DNA from: Gammaproteobacteria bacterium
GTDB lineage: Bacteria > Pseudomonadota > Gammaproteobacteria > Nevskiales > Nevskiaceae
Reading direction: 5' to 3'
Assembly (NCBI GenBank): GCA_022599775.1
Contig: JAHZLQ010000040.1
Coordinates: 1 to 64,000, forward strand
DNA length: 64,000 nt
Each line of letters opens with the position of its first letter. The first letter of the stretch is position 1. The notes beneath the pieces are model-generated. The model saw nothing but the letters and a program-made list of their open reading frames with translations. It ran no database searches and was not told the DNA's origin. Positions 27,308 through 39,171 of the stretch are shown piece by piece. A program made the position numbers and the translations under genes.

Positions 27308-27686
27308 GCAACTGCGGCACGGCGAGCCGGAAGGGGCGGATCGCGGCGTCGAAGCGTTCTGTGGAGCCAATCACGGCCATCTGGAAACTGCCATGCATGG
27401 TGCCCACCGGCGTTTCCAGCGGACAGGCGCTGGTGTACTCGAACTGCTCGCCCGGCGCCAGAATCGGCTGATGACCGACCACACCGGGCCCGCGCACATC
27501 TTCGGTCTGTCCCTGACCATTGGTGATGATCCAGTGGCGGCTCAACAACTGCACGGTCTGTTCACCCTCGTTGCGGATCGTCACGTGGTAGGCGAACAGC
27601 CAGCGCTCGTTTTCCGGGTCGGACTGTTCCTCGATGTAGCGGGGCCGGACAAGGACACGGATGCCGCGAGTGACTGTGTCTGACAT
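27300..27686 (-). CDS. apaG: ApaG protein
   Basis: 128-residue immunoglobulin-like domain protein, normal length. Conserved features are VLVRPRYIEEQSDPENERWLFAYHVTIRNEG, LLSRHWIITNGQG, GPGVVGHQPILAPGEQFEYTSACPLETPVGTMHGSFQM. Bacterial ApaG has been linked to cobalt/magnesium efflux and polyphosphate or nucleotide binding, without a settled role. It lies 21 bases downstream of the sufT stop on the same strand, so the two may be co-transcribed. Confidence 0.95.
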   Translation of the reverse strand: MSDTVTRGIRVLVRPRYIEEQSDPENERWLFAYHVTIRNEGEQTVQLLSRHWIITNGQGQTEDVRGPGVVGHQPILAPGEQFEYTSACPLETPVGTMHGSFQMAVIGSTERFDAAIRPFRLAVPQLLN

Positions 27687-27707
27687 TCGGGTCGGATCCG
27701 GATGGTT

Positions 27708-28256
27708 TCAGAACATGCCGAGCGCAAGCTGCGCGGTTTCGGACATCATCTCGCGCGTCCACGGCGGATCGAAAGTCAGTTCGACCTCTGCGTCTTCCAC
27801 GGTCGGAACTTCGAGCAGCTTGCTGCGCACGTCATTGACCAGGAAATCACCCATTCCACAGCCCGGCGCGGTCAGCGTCATCTGCACCGAGGCACGGCGC
27901 GAACCGTCGTCCTGCTTGTCGAGCCGGCATTCATAGATCAATCCGAGCTCGACAATATCGATCGGAATCTCCGGGTCGTAGCAGGTCTTGAGTTGCGCCC
28001 AACAGGCTTTTTCGACGTCCTCGTCGCTGGCCTCGGCGGGGATCTCGACCATGGCCGGCGGCTCGCGCCCGATCACATCCGCATCTTTGCCTTCGATACG
28101 GAACATATGGCCTTCGACCAGCACGGTGAAGCTGCTGCCGAGCGCCTGCGTGACCGTGGCCTTGGCGCCTTCGGGCAGTTCAACTTTCTGGCCGGACGGG
28201 ACCAGCGCGGCGACGACGTCACGCGTCAGAGCGACTGTTTCCTGGGTTTCTTGCAT
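27708..28256 (-). CDS. sufT: Fe-S cluster assembly protein SufT (MIP18/DUF59 family)
   Basis: 182 residues with an N-terminal family-specific region (residues 1-75) and a C-terminal MIP18-like domain. The latter has the motif YDPEIPIDIVELGLIYECR near residue 95 and TAPGCGMGDFLVNDV with the conserved Cys. SufT proteins help mature [4Fe-4S] enzymes under high demand. No suf or isc genes are next to it here. It diverges from the SIMPL gene at 28388. Confidence 0.88.
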   Translation of the reverse strand: MQETQETVALTRDVVAALVPSGQKVELPEGAKATVTQALGSSFTVLVEGHMFRIEGKDADVIGREPPAMVEIPAEASDEDVEKACWAQLKTCYDPEIPIDIVELGLIYECRLDKQDDGSRRASVQMTLTAPGCGMGDFLVNDVRSKLLEVPTVEDAEVELTFDPPWTREMMSETAQLALGMF

Positions 28257-28387
28257 CGTATGGAAATCGTTGATTCGGACGGTTTGCAGAGCCGAACAGT
28301 CTAAACCTCCCGCGTGGTGCCCGCATCCGCGTCACGATCTCGCGTGTAAGCTTCGCCAGCCCTGTGCCCCGAACAAGGAGAATTCCA

Positions 28388-29146
28388 ATGACTGTTGTTC
28401 CTAAACCCGCCATATCGTTGCGATTCGTCCTGGCCCTGGCGGTCGCCGCCCTGTGTCTGAGCCCGGCGCTCGCACTGGCGCAGAATCCGCCGCCGATGCC
28501 CCCCCGCGCGATCTCGGTTTCCGGCGACGGTTCGGTACACACCCAGCCCGACCAGGCTTCCGTGAGCATGGCCGTGGACATCGTGGAGGCGGAGCTGGAC
28601 ACCGCCGAGGCCTCGGTCAGCCGCAGCGTTCGCGATTTTCTGGCGGCCGCGCGTAAGCTCGGCATCAGCGACAAGGATCTCGCCAGCGGCGCGGTCAGCG
28701 TGCGGCCCGAGTACGTCTGGGACGAGGACACACGCAAGCAGAAGATGGTCGGCTATCGCGTACGCCGCGGCATTGAGGTGTCGCTCAAGGATCTGGGCAA
28801 GCTCGGCGATCTGCTGCAAGCCGCCACCGGCGCCGGCATCAACGAGATTTCCCCGCCGGCGCTGGAATCCTCGCGCGCCAAGTCGCTGCAGCGCGAAGCC
28901 CTGGTCAAGGCCACGCAGGACGCGCAGGAAAAGGCCGCGCTGCTCGCCAAGACCTTGGGCGTGACGCTTGGGCCGGTGCTTAGGCTGTCGGCCGACGACG
29001 GCATGAGCGCGCCGCCGGTACCGATGATGAAGGCCTCGCGGATGGTCGCGGACTCGGCCGAAAGCGGCAATTCCGGCATGGGCATCTCGACCGGCGAGAT
29101 CGAGTTCCAGGCCAATGTGCACGCGGAGTTCGAACTCCAGCCGTAA
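28388..29146 (+). CDS. SIMPL (DUF541) domain periplasmic protein
   Basis: 252 residues with a signal peptide (residues 1-31, ending ALALA) and one SIMPL domain: ISVSGDGSVHTQPDQASVSMAVDI, then KDLASGAVSVRPEY, and ALVKATQDAQEKAALLAKTLG in the long helix. Strong AAGGAG before the ATG. Family members (for example YggE) are periplasmic or outer-membrane associated and linked to oxidative-stress tolerance, without a known activity. A gap of 102 bases follows before purE. Confidence 0.88.
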   Translation: MTVVPKPAISLRFVLALAVAALCLSPALALAQNPPPMPPRAISVSGDGSVHTQPDQASVSMAVDIVEAELDTAEASVSRSVRDFLAAARKLGISDKDLASGAVSVRPEYVWDEDTRKQKMVGYRVRRGIEVSLKDLGKLGDLLQAATGAGINEISPPALESSRAKSLQREALVKATQDAQEKAALLAKTLGVTLGPVLRLSADDGMSAPPVPMMKASRMVADSAESGNSGMGISTGEIEFQANVHAEFELQP

Positions 29147-29248
29147 GAGCCAGGGCCGCAGCGGGGCCGATCAAGTGCGGCGCCTTTCGGCACAGGCGCC
29201 GCGGTGCCATAATCCGCCGCTTTCTCCGCAGCAAGGGGCAGATTCAAG

Positions 29249-29743
29249 GTGGCCGAAAGCAAGGCGTTGGTTGGCGTGATCATGGGCTCGCGCTCCGATT
29301 GGGAGACGATGTCGCACGCCACCGAGATACTCGATCGGCTGCAGCTGCCCTATGAAGCCGAGGTGGTGTCCGCGCACCGCACGCCGGATCGTCTGTTCGA
29401 ATACGCGCAGACGGCGCAAGCGCGCGGGCTGCGCGTAATCATCGCCGGTGCCGGCGGCGCCGCGCATCTGCCCGGCATGACGGCCGCCAAAACGGCGCTT
29501 CCGGTCCTCGGCGTACCGGTACAGTCCAAGGCGCTGTCGGGCATGGATTCGCTGCTGTCGATCGTGCAGATGCCAGCCGGCATTCCGGTGGCCACCTTTG
29601 CGATCGGCCGCGCCGGCGCGGTCAATGCCGCCCTGTTCGCCGCCGCGATGCTGGCCACCGGCGACACCGCTTTGGCGCAGCGCCTGCAACAATTCCGGGA
29701 CGCGCAGACCCAAGACGTGCTCGACGCCGCGCAGCTGCCGTGA
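29249..29743 (+). CDS. purE: N5-carboxyaminoimidazole ribonucleotide mutase
   Basis: Class I PurE: converts N5-CAIR to CAIR in purine synthesis. 164 residues, beginning at GTG 29249. [12 protein letters not shown] is the phosphate-binding start. [14 protein letters not shown] has the catalytic His, and [12 protein letters not shown] is conserved. GTGA at 29740-29743 overlaps the purK start, so PurE and PurK, which act one after the other, are translationally coupled. CATAAT (29208-29213) may be the -10 box. Confidence 0.95.
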   Translation: MAESKALVGVIMGSRSDWETMSHATEILDRLQLPYEAEVVSAHRTPDRLFEYAQTAQARGLRVIIAGAGGAAHLPGMTAAKTALPVLGVPVQSKALSGMDSLLSIVQMPAGIPVATFAIGRAGAVNAALFAAAMLATGDTALAQRLQQFRDAQTQDVLDAAQLP

Positions 29744-30822
29744 AGGTCGGGATTCTCGGCGCCGGCCAACTGGGACGCATGCTGGCCTTGGCAGGTTATC
29801 CACTGGATCTGGAATTCGTGTTCCTCGATCCGGCCACGGACGCCTGCGCCGCTCCGCTGGGCACGCACCTGCACGCGGACTACGAGGACGAATCCGCACT
29901 CGCCCGTTTCTGCGAACAGATCGATGTGGCGACCTACGAGTTCGAAAACGTGCCGGCCTTCACCGCCGGCTTCGTCGGCGGCCTCAAGCCGCTGATGCCG
30001 CATCCCCGTGCGCTGATCGCCGGTCAGGACCGCTGCTCGGAAAAGCAGCTGTTCACCTCCTTGGGCATTCCGGTGGCCGGCAATACCTCGGTGGACAGCC
30101 TGGACCAGTTGCGCGCCGCGGCGCGCGACATCGGCATGCCCGGCATCGTCAAGACACGGCGCTTCGGCTACGACGGCAAGGGCCAGAAAATCATTCGCGG
30201 TGAAGCCGATGTCGCCGCCGCCTGGGAATCGCTCGGCTCCCGTCCACTGATCTACGAAGCCTTCGTCGACTTCCAGCGCGAGGTCTCGATGATCGGCGTG
30301 CGCGCCGCCGACGGCACCACCGCCTTCTATCCGGTGACCGAAAACGTGCACCGCGACGGCATTCTGCGTGTGTCCACCCCCAGAGCGCACGACGCGCTGC
30401 AGGCTTTGGCCGAGGACTACACGCTGCGCGTGCTGGAACATCTGGACTACGTGGGCGTGATGGCCTTCGAGTTCTTTGTGGTCGGTGATGAGCTATACGC
30501 GAACGAAATTGCGCCGCGGGTGCACAACTCGGGGCATTGGACGATGGACGGCGCGGTCTGTTCGCAGTTCGAGAACCATCTGCGCGCGATCGCCGGGCTG
30601 CCGCTGGGCGAGACCCGCCTGCGCGCACCCTGCGCGATGATCAATTTCATCGGCGAGGTTCCGCCCGCAGAGCTGCTGCTGGCGATTCCCGAGCTGCATC
30701 TGCACCTCTACGGAAAGACCCCGAAGCCACTGCGCAAAGTCGGCCACGCCAATATTCTGGCGCCGGATCATCGAACCCTGCAGGATCGTGTGGCCGCCGT
30801 GGAACGGCTCTGCCTAAGCTGA
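29740..30822 (+). CDS. purK: 5-(carboxyamino)imidazole ribonucleotide synthase
   Basis: ATP-grasp enzyme that carboxylates AIR with ATP and bicarbonate, delivering N5-CAIR to PurE. 360 residues; GTG start overlapping the purE stop. [22 protein letters not shown] forms the N domain. [16 protein letters not shown] is the ATP loop. [13 protein letters not shown] and [36 protein letters not shown] complete the active site. It is convergent with the ParA-type gene at 30835. Confidence 0.95.
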   Translation: MKVGILGAGQLGRMLALAGYPLDLEFVFLDPATDACAAPLGTHLHADYEDESALARFCEQIDVATYEFENVPAFTAGFVGGLKPLMPHPRALIAGQDRCSEKQLFTSLGIPVAGNTSVDSLDQLRAAARDIGMPGIVKTRRFGYDGKGQKIIRGEADVAAAWESLGSRPLIYEAFVDFQREVSMIGVRAADGTTAFYPVTENVHRDGILRVSTPRAHDALQALAEDYTLRVLEHLDYVGVMAFEFFVVGDELYANEIAPRVHNSGHWTMDGAVCSQFENHLRAIAGLPLGETRLRAPCAMINFIGEVPPAELLLAIPELHLHLYGKTPKPLRKVGHANILAPDHRTLQDRVAAVERLCLS

Positions 30823-30834
30823 TCGGCTTTCGTC

Positions 30835-31602
30835 TCAGTCCACTTGCTGCAAGCGTTTGAGACTGCGCTGAGCTTCTTTCCAGAGCGCATCGTAAGCCAG
30901 GTTCGCCACGTGCAGGCCCGGCGCGTAGGTCGCCAACGGTGCACGGTATTCGCCCATGCGCTCGACCATTGAGGAGTACGGAATCGAGGTTCGACAGGCA
31001 CCGGCCATCGCGGGCGGGGGATGGTCGAGCAATTCGTTGTGGAGATGGCGGCGGCGGTCCACCATCGAATAGAACGGCTTGAGCTTGGCTTCGTCCAGAT
31101 TCTTGCTGCGGAAGTATTCACGCAGCTGTTCCAGCGCCCGTACCGACAGATGCGTCGGCACCACCGGCACCAGAATCAGGTCCGAGGCTTCAAAAATCGC
31201 CTCGGCGAGGTGTGAGATCGTCGGCGGACAATCCAGCACCACCAGCTGGTACTGCTCCGAGAACGGCTTGAGCAGGCGGCTCAGGACCTGACGCGGCCGG
31301 TCCGCCTTCTTCATCAGCACGTCCAGCGAACGGAACGAGAAGTCGGCCGGAATCAGTGACAGCCGCTCGAAGGCCGTGGGCTGGACCAGCCGGCCCACCG
31401 GCGTGGAACCGTCGATCAGCTTGCGCGCCTTGGCAGCGGTCTCTTCGGCTTCCAGATACCAGCTGGCCGCACCCTGGGCATCCAGATCGAACAGCAGGGT
31501 ATGCAGGCCGGAGGCGGCAGCGAGACAGGCTATGTTGACGGCGGCGGCGGTTTTGCCGACACCTCCCTTGACGTTGTACAGCGCGAGCGTTTGCATCGTC
31601 AT
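30835..31602 (-). CDS. ParA/MinD-like ATPase, no ParB partner nearby
   Basis: 255 residues with a deviant Walker A (YNVKGGVGKTAAAVNIACLAA, residues about 9-29). LFDLDAQGAASWYL is the A' motif and LVVLDCPPT the Walker B equivalent. It is a small single-domain ParA without the N-terminal DNA-binding domain of plasmid ParAs. No parB-like gene is adjacent, and the chromosomal parS sites lie about 7 kb away. It may position another cargo or be an orphan regulator. ATG 31596 is an alternative start. Confidence 0.87.
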   Translation of the reverse strand: MTMQTLALYNVKGGVGKTAAAVNIACLAAASGLHTLLFDLDAQGAASWYLEAEETAAKARKLIDGSTPVGRLVQPTAFERLSLIPADFSFRSLDVLMKKADRPRQVLSRLLKPFSEQYQLVVLDCPPTISHLAEAIFEASDLILVPVVPTHLSVRALEQLREYFRSKNLDEAKLKPFYSMVDRRRHLHNELLDHPPPAMAGACRTSIPYSSMVERMGEYRAPLATYAPGLHVANLAYDALWKEAQRSLKRLQQVD

Positions 31603-31635
31603 TGGTCGGATTTTATGGGACGCCGATCGAGCGGC

Positions 31636-32583
31636 TCAGGATGCAAAAGGTACATGATCGCCGGCGAACGCGATGCCGACACAGCCACCGCCGACGTTGA
31701 CCGCGGCGGTGGCGCTCATGATCGAACGCAGCACGGTGAGCCCGTTCTGACGCGCCGCTTCGGCCAGAGCCTCGTAGCCGGGCATCGACAGCACGGCGTC
31801 GGGATCGCCACCATGGCAGATGCAGACGTAGCGGCTGCGAACACCGCCCGTCAATATTTGCCGGGTGACATGTCCGAACATGCGCTCGACTGCCGCCTCG
31901 AAGTGCCGCACCTTGGCCACCGGCTTGGTCTCGCCGCGCCAGGCGTGCAACACCGGCTTGATGTCCAGCGCGGTGCCGACGGCATAGGTCATCCAGCCGA
32001 CGCTGTTGTCGCCCTTCTTCATCGCGCGATTGCGCACGTAGTACAGATCTCTGGGCACCATGTAGGCACAGACGCTTTCAGAGAGTTCTTCCACGCGCCG
32101 CCGGATCTCGTTGGGCGCGATTCCGTGCTCGACCAGAGTCTGCGCCTCGGCCACCAGCACCGCGGTGCCGCTGAACAGCGACTTGGAATCGACCACGCGC
32201 ATCGCGAACGGCCCGCTGATCCCGGCAGCGGCGCGAACCGGCTTGTAGTCGTTGAGGATCGAAAACGAGGCCTTGGTCGCGTTCTCGAAAATCGGGCTGC
32301 GCGTGGAACTGACGGTCAGCACCAAGGCGAAATCCTGGTCGATGACCACGCGTTCCAGGAACACGGCGCGAATCTGCTCGGCACTGTACGGCACCGTTTC
32401 GGCATCCAGGCCCTTGCTGGCGAGGCTTTCGGTATAGAAGCGCAGCGTCAGCTCGGGATCACGTTCGTCCACCAGCATCTCGTCACCGAGACGGATGCTG
32501 ATCGGCAGTATTCGAATGCCGTGCTGTTGAATGAACGCCTGCGGCAAATCACAGGTGGCGTCCGCCACGACTCCTATGCGCAT
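31636..32583 (-). CDS. DegV family protein (fatty-acid binding)
   Basis: 315 residues. The two-domain DegV fold begins VVADATCDLPQAFIQQHGIRILPI. The fatty-acid carboxylate site is in LTVSSTRSPIFENA near residue 92, and VVDSKSLFSG follows. Firmicute members (FakB) bind acyl chains for the FakA kinase. No fakA is visible here, so its role in this organism is open. It lies upstream of the ParA gene on the same strand with a 33-base gap, so they may form an operon. CHGGDPDAV and GGGCVGIAF end the domain. Confidence 0.88.
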   Translation of the reverse strand: MRIGVVADATCDLPQAFIQQHGIRILPISIRLGDEMLVDERDPELTLRFYTESLASKGLDAETVPYSAEQIRAVFLERVVIDQDFALVLTVSSTRSPIFENATKASFSILNDYKPVRAAAGISGPFAMRVVDSKSLFSGTAVLVAEAQTLVEHGIAPNEIRRRVEELSESVCAYMVPRDLYYVRNRAMKKGDNSVGWMTYAVGTALDIKPVLHAWRGETKPVAKVRHFEAAVERMFGHVTRQILTGGVRSRYVCICHGGDPDAVLSMPGYEALAEAARQNGLTVLRSIMSATAAVNVGGGCVGIAFAGDHVPFAS

Positions 32584-32756
32584 CTGGTTCTCTCCTCCCG
32601 ATCTTATTCTTGACCGTCTCGGCGACGCGAAGCACAGACCATCCCTGGGGCTGCGACGACCGGCGGAATCGAGACTACCCGATTTTCCCGGCTTGCCGTA
32701 GCCATGCGCGGCATCGCAGAGTAACGCTGTCCAGAATGCTCAAGGGGAAGCCCCGG

Positions 32757-34346
32757 ATGGAATTCCAAGCACGCTTGCGGTCGCCTGCCGCCTGGCGATT
32801 TTGCATGCTGTTGCTGCTTGCCATATCGCCGTCGGCCTGGTGCCTGTCCACGGCTTTGCACGAGGCCGACATCGCCACGCTGCAAGCGGAAATGGAAGCC
32901 GGACGGCTCAGCTCGCATGAACTGGTCGAGCATTTCCTGCGACGCATCGACGCCTTCGACCGACACGGACCCACGCTCAACAGCGTCATCGAGCTGAATC
33001 CGGACGCGCTGGCCATCGCCGATCGGCTGGATGCCGAGCGCCGCGAACACGGACCACGCGGACCGATGCACGGCATCCCGATCCTGATCAAGGACAACAT
33101 CGACACGGCCGACCGCATGCATACCAGCGCCGGTTCGCTGGCGCTGATGGACGACCGGCCTCGTGAAGACGCGTACATCGTGCAGCGATTGCGCGACGCG
33201 GGCGCGGTCATTCTCGGCAAGACCAATCTCAGCGAGTGGGCCAATTTCCGGTCGTCGCGCTCGTCCAGCGGCTGGAGCGGCCGTGGCGGCCAGACGCGGA
33301 ATCCCTACGATCCGGTACGTAGTCCCTGCGGTTCCAGTTCGGGTTCCGGCGTGGCGGTCGCTGCCGGTTTCACGGTGGTGGCGATCGGCACCGAAACCGA
33401 CGGTTCGATTGTCTGTCCCAGCAGCGTCAACGGCATCGTCGGAATCAAACCCACGATCGGACTGGTGTCGCGTCGCGGCATCGTGCCGATCTCGGCCAGC
33501 CAGGATACGGCCGGCCCGATGGCGCGCAGCGTGGCGGACGCCGCCATCGTGCTGGCCGCAATCGCCGGACCCGATCCCGGAGACGCCGCGACCCAGCTGC
33601 TGAACCAACGCGCGATCCCCGACTACCCCGGTTTGCTGAAGGGGAGTCATGCATTGCGTGGCGCGCGCATCGGTGTGGCGCGCGATCTAGCCGGCTTTCA
33701 CGAGGGCGTGGATGCGGTGTTCGAGCAGGCCATCGTCGCCCTGCGTGCCGCCGGAGCGGTCATTGTCGATCCGGCGAATCTCGATCTGGACGAGCGGCTC
33801 GGGGACGACGAATTCACGGTGCTGCTTTACGAATTCAAGGACGGCTTGGCGAACTATCTACAGACGCGCCCGGATGCGCCGCAGAACCTGGGTGCCCTGA
33901 TTGCCTACAACCGCAGTCATCCGCAACAAGAGATGCCGTATTTTCGGCAGGAGCTGTTTCTGGCCGCCGAGGAAAAAGGAAACCTGAAGACGCCAGAGTA
34001 CCTCGAAGCCAAATCACGCGCACAGCGCTTGGCCGGAGCGGACGGCATCGATGCGGTCATTCGAGAACATCGCCTGGACGCCCTGATTGCACCGACCGTC
34101 GGCGCCGCCTGGACCATTGATCTTGTCAACGGCGATCACTATCCCGGTGGTAGCGCCTCGACGGCACCGGCGGTCTCGGGCTACCCGCACATCACCGTAC
34201 CGGCTGGTTATTTGCACGGGCTGCCGATCGGGATCAGCTTCTTCGGCCCGGCTTGGAGCGAGCCCTCGCTATTGCAGTTCGCGAATGATTACGAGCTCAA
34301 GACAAACATCCGGCAAGCACCGATGTTGCGGGGTCCGGCTCCGTAA
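32757..34346 (+). CDS. secreted amidase-signature family hydrolase
   Basis: 529 residues. ATG 32757 sits behind AAGGGG and begins a signal peptide (residues about 1-27, LLLLAISPSAWC). The amidase signature Ser-cisSer-Lys triad is complete: Lys in GIPILIKDNIDT near residue 115, and the two Ser in CGSSSGSGVAVAAG and GTETDGSIVCPSS near residues 200-230. Periplasmic or secreted amidases of this kind hydrolyse aliphatic or peptide amides; the substrate is unknown. The cassette-like region follows. Confidence 0.9.
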   Translation: MEFQARLRSPAAWRFCMLLLLAISPSAWCLSTALHEADIATLQAEMEAGRLSSHELVEHFLRRIDAFDRHGPTLNSVIELNPDALAIADRLDAERREHGPRGPMHGIPILIKDNIDTADRMHTSAGSLALMDDRPREDAYIVQRLRDAGAVILGKTNLSEWANFRSSRSSSGWSGRGGQTRNPYDPVRSPCGSSSGSGVAVAAGFTVVAIGTETDGSIVCPSSVNGIVGIKPTIGLVSRRGIVPISASQDTAGPMARSVADAAIVLAAIAGPDPGDAATQLLNQRAIPDYPGLLKGSHALRGARIGVARDLAGFHEGVDAVFEQAIVALRAAGAVIVDPANLDLDERLGDDEFTVLLYEFKDGLANYLQTRPDAPQNLGALIAYNRSHPQQEMPYFRQELFLAAEEKGNLKTPEYLEAKSRAQRLAGADGIDAVIREHRLDALIAPTVGAAWTIDLVNGDHYPGGSASTAPAVSGYPHITVPAGYLHGLPIGISFFGPAWSEPSLLQFANDYELKTNIRQAPMLRGPAP

Positions 34347-34405
34347 GGAAGTGATCGCGCACGAACTTGTCTATTTCTCGCGCAAAGGTGCGGGAATAGG
34401 AAAGT

Positions 34406-34477
34406 GTCGTGACTCAGCTTGGCGCCTTGACGACGCGAAGCGACTGTAAGGCCGTCGGCTGGATGGCATGCTTAGAC
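34406..34477 (-). other. degenerate attC-like site 3
   Basis: Follows the VOC stop codon on the minus strand. It has GTCTAAG (34471-34477) as a one-mismatch R'' box, a CCAGCCGACG arm like attC site 1, and an inner GCCTT/AAGGC pair. The right core box is not convincing. Confidence 0.35.
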
Positions 34478-34484
34478 ACCGCCT

Positions 34485-34859
34485 TCATGCGAGCCTCCAC
34501 GGCGGAAAACGCCTGTTATCTCCCGCGAAGTACAGGCAAAGTCGATTGCCCGACGGATCTCTGAGGTACGCCTCACGCCAAAGCCAGCTTTGATCAGTTG
34601 GCAACGCTTCGAATTGAATGCCCGCTTCCTGCAACTTCGAGACTGTGGCATCCAGTTGCTCTACTTCAAAGTAAACAACGACGCCGTGACCTGCTTTTTC
34701 CGGCGGGGCGGCGTGGAGCGAAAATGTTGCTCCTGATTCACACTCAAAGCGTGCATACCGTGGCGGACTTGAGACTATTTGCTTGAACCCAAGCTGACGA
34801 TAGAACTGAACTGCCAGTTCGAAGTCAGTGCACGGAAGTGTGACTTGATTGAGATTCAT
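34485..34859 (-). CDS. VOC (glyoxalase/bleomycin resistance) family protein, cassette gene
   Basis: 124 residues, one vicinal-oxygen-chelate domain: TLPCTDFELAVQFYRQLGF, FSLHAAPPE, VVYFEVEQLDATVSKLQEAGI and REAYLRDPSGNRLCLY. Metal ligand candidates are present at only some of the usual positions, so catalysis cannot be assumed. ATG 34859 is preferred over the TTG inside the attC core (34874). It is the third gene of the cassette cluster. VOC proteins are frequent cargo of chromosomal integrons, so a detoxification or drug-binding role is possible. Confidence 0.85.
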   Translation of the reverse strand: MNLNQVTLPCTDFELAVQFYRQLGFKQIVSSPPRYARFECESGATFSLHAAPPEKAGHGVVVYFEVEQLDATVSKLQEAGIQFEALPTDQSWLWREAYLRDPSGNRLCLYFAGDNRRFPPWRLA

Positions 34860-34868
34860 ACCTGTGTT

Positions 34869-34954
34869 GCCCAACGCCGCGGTTCAGCTGCTGACTTCCC
34901 ACTGAAACCACCGGTTTAGATTACATGGGTTCAGCAGCCCAATTGGCGTTCCTA
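34869..34954 (-). other. attC-like recombination site 2
   Basis: 86 bases between the 61-aa gene and the VOC gene. The right core is a perfect GTTGGGC (34869-34875, minus strand). The left box reads TAGGAAC and is poor. AACGCC/GGCGTT and GCTGCTGA/TCAGCAGC form the imperfect hairpin arms. Confidence 0.6.
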
Positions 34955-35137
34955 TGCGAATGAAAGTTTGTACGTCGCTCGGCCTTCCTCGTTGACGAGC
35001 TTGTCTTCCACTGCGTTCTCCCATGCGAGGTCAAACCACTGCTGATCTGCAGGCTCGTAATTCACAGCTTGCAGGTTTATCTCTTCGATCGTAACCACGT
35101 TACCTGCGTCATCCATGATCAGAACCTTTCTATTCAT
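34952..35137 (-). CDS. hypothetical 61-aa protein, cassette gene
   Basis: Small acidic protein without a signal peptide or membrane segment. It has a short strand-turn-strand start (KVLIMDDAGNVVTIEE) and a Trp-containing helix (QQWFDLAWENAVED). I do not recognise a family. It begins 25 bases after the cassette boundary of attC site 1, and its stop codon lies inside attC site 2. That is the tight packing usual in integron cassettes, and it supports the idea that this is a real gene. Confidence 0.65.
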   Translation of the reverse strand: MNRKVLIMDDAGNVVTIEEINLQAVNYEPADQQWFDLAWENAVEDKLVNEEGRATYKLSFA

Positions 35138-35155
35138 TAATGCCCGCCTTGCGCG

Positions 35156-35233
35156 ATCTAACGCCCCGCTTCAGCTGCGGATTTGCCGTAGGGAAGCGGA
35201 GGCAAATACGTCGGCTGGAAGCGATGGTTGGTC
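35156..35233 (-). other. attC-like recombination site 1
   Basis: 78 bases between the 100-aa and 61-aa genes. The right core GTTAGAT (35156-35162, minus strand) fits GTTRRRY. The left box GACCAAC (35227-35233) has one mismatch to RYYYAAC. The arms CGCTTCCAGC and GCTGAAGCG pair except for one extra C, like the extrahelical base that sets attC strand choice. Confidence 0.7.
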
Positions 35234-35236
35234 CAA

Positions 35237-35539
35237 CTACGCTTCAGACTCATCTTCTTCCACGTAGTCACAATCACAATTGATCGCCTGACCACCGCAT
35301 ACAGGACACCTTTCAACGTCGCAGCCCGGCACATGGAATTGGCCATTCTGCACTGCACAGTCGTGGCATGGCCGTTTGCCGGCTCCCCAATCTTCTTCCT
35401 CGTCTCCGTACCGAACCCGCTCGTGTTCTGTTCCGGCAATGAAAACTAATGCTTCAGTTTGTGCTTGCTCGATCTTCTCGGGCCACCCTTCAATCATGCG
35501 AGCCCCGTTGTAGATGACGAATTTCCTTTCAGGCTCCAT
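35237..35539 (-). CDS. hypothetical Cys-rich 100-aa protein, cassette gene
   Basis: 100 residues. The N-terminal half looks like a small alpha/beta unit (KFVIYNGARMIEGWPEKIEQAQ). The C-terminal half is Cys/His-rich: CHDC, then HVPGCDVERCPVCGG and CDCD, enough for at least one zinc site. It ends in an acidic tail. Similar Cys-rich small proteins occur in cassette arrays, but I cannot assign a function. It is the first gene of the cluster, with 26 bases between the cassette boundary and its ATG. Confidence 0.7.
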   Translation of the reverse strand: MEPERKFVIYNGARMIEGWPEKIEQAQTEALVFIAGTEHERVRYGDEEEDWGAGKRPCHDCAVQNGQFHVPGCDVERCPVCGGQAINCDCDYVEEDESEA

Positions 35540-35571
35540 GTGATGTCTCGCTTGAGTCGGCCCAACGCCTA

Positions 35572-39157
<3,586 letters not shown>

Positions 39158-39171
39158 TGCCTGACCGGTGA

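Larger units (their letters stand above)
34406..35566 (-). mobile_element. small attC cassette cluster without integrase (CALIN-like)
   Basis: Three short minus-strand genes (100, 61 and 124 aa) with lower GC than the flanks. They are separated by two good attC-like sites (35156-35233 and 34869-34954) and followed by a third, degenerate one (about 34406-34477). The first cassette begins at a perfect core GTTGGGC (35560-35566, minus strand), six bases after the gyrB stop codon. No intI gene or attI is in the window. The call rests on matches to RYYYAAC/GTTRRRY and on hairpin arms. Confidence 0.65.

Noticed and set aside
30835..31602. Chromosomal segregation ParA belonging to the parS sites in recF
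   Set aside because: No parB is adjacent, and the usual parAB place near mnmE is occupied by other sequence; the true pair is probably elsewhere.
34347..34484. rRNA-like fragment suspected in the stretch after the amidase gene
   Set aside because: A short stretch looked superficially rRNA-like, but it is too short and its context fits a degenerate attC-like site better.
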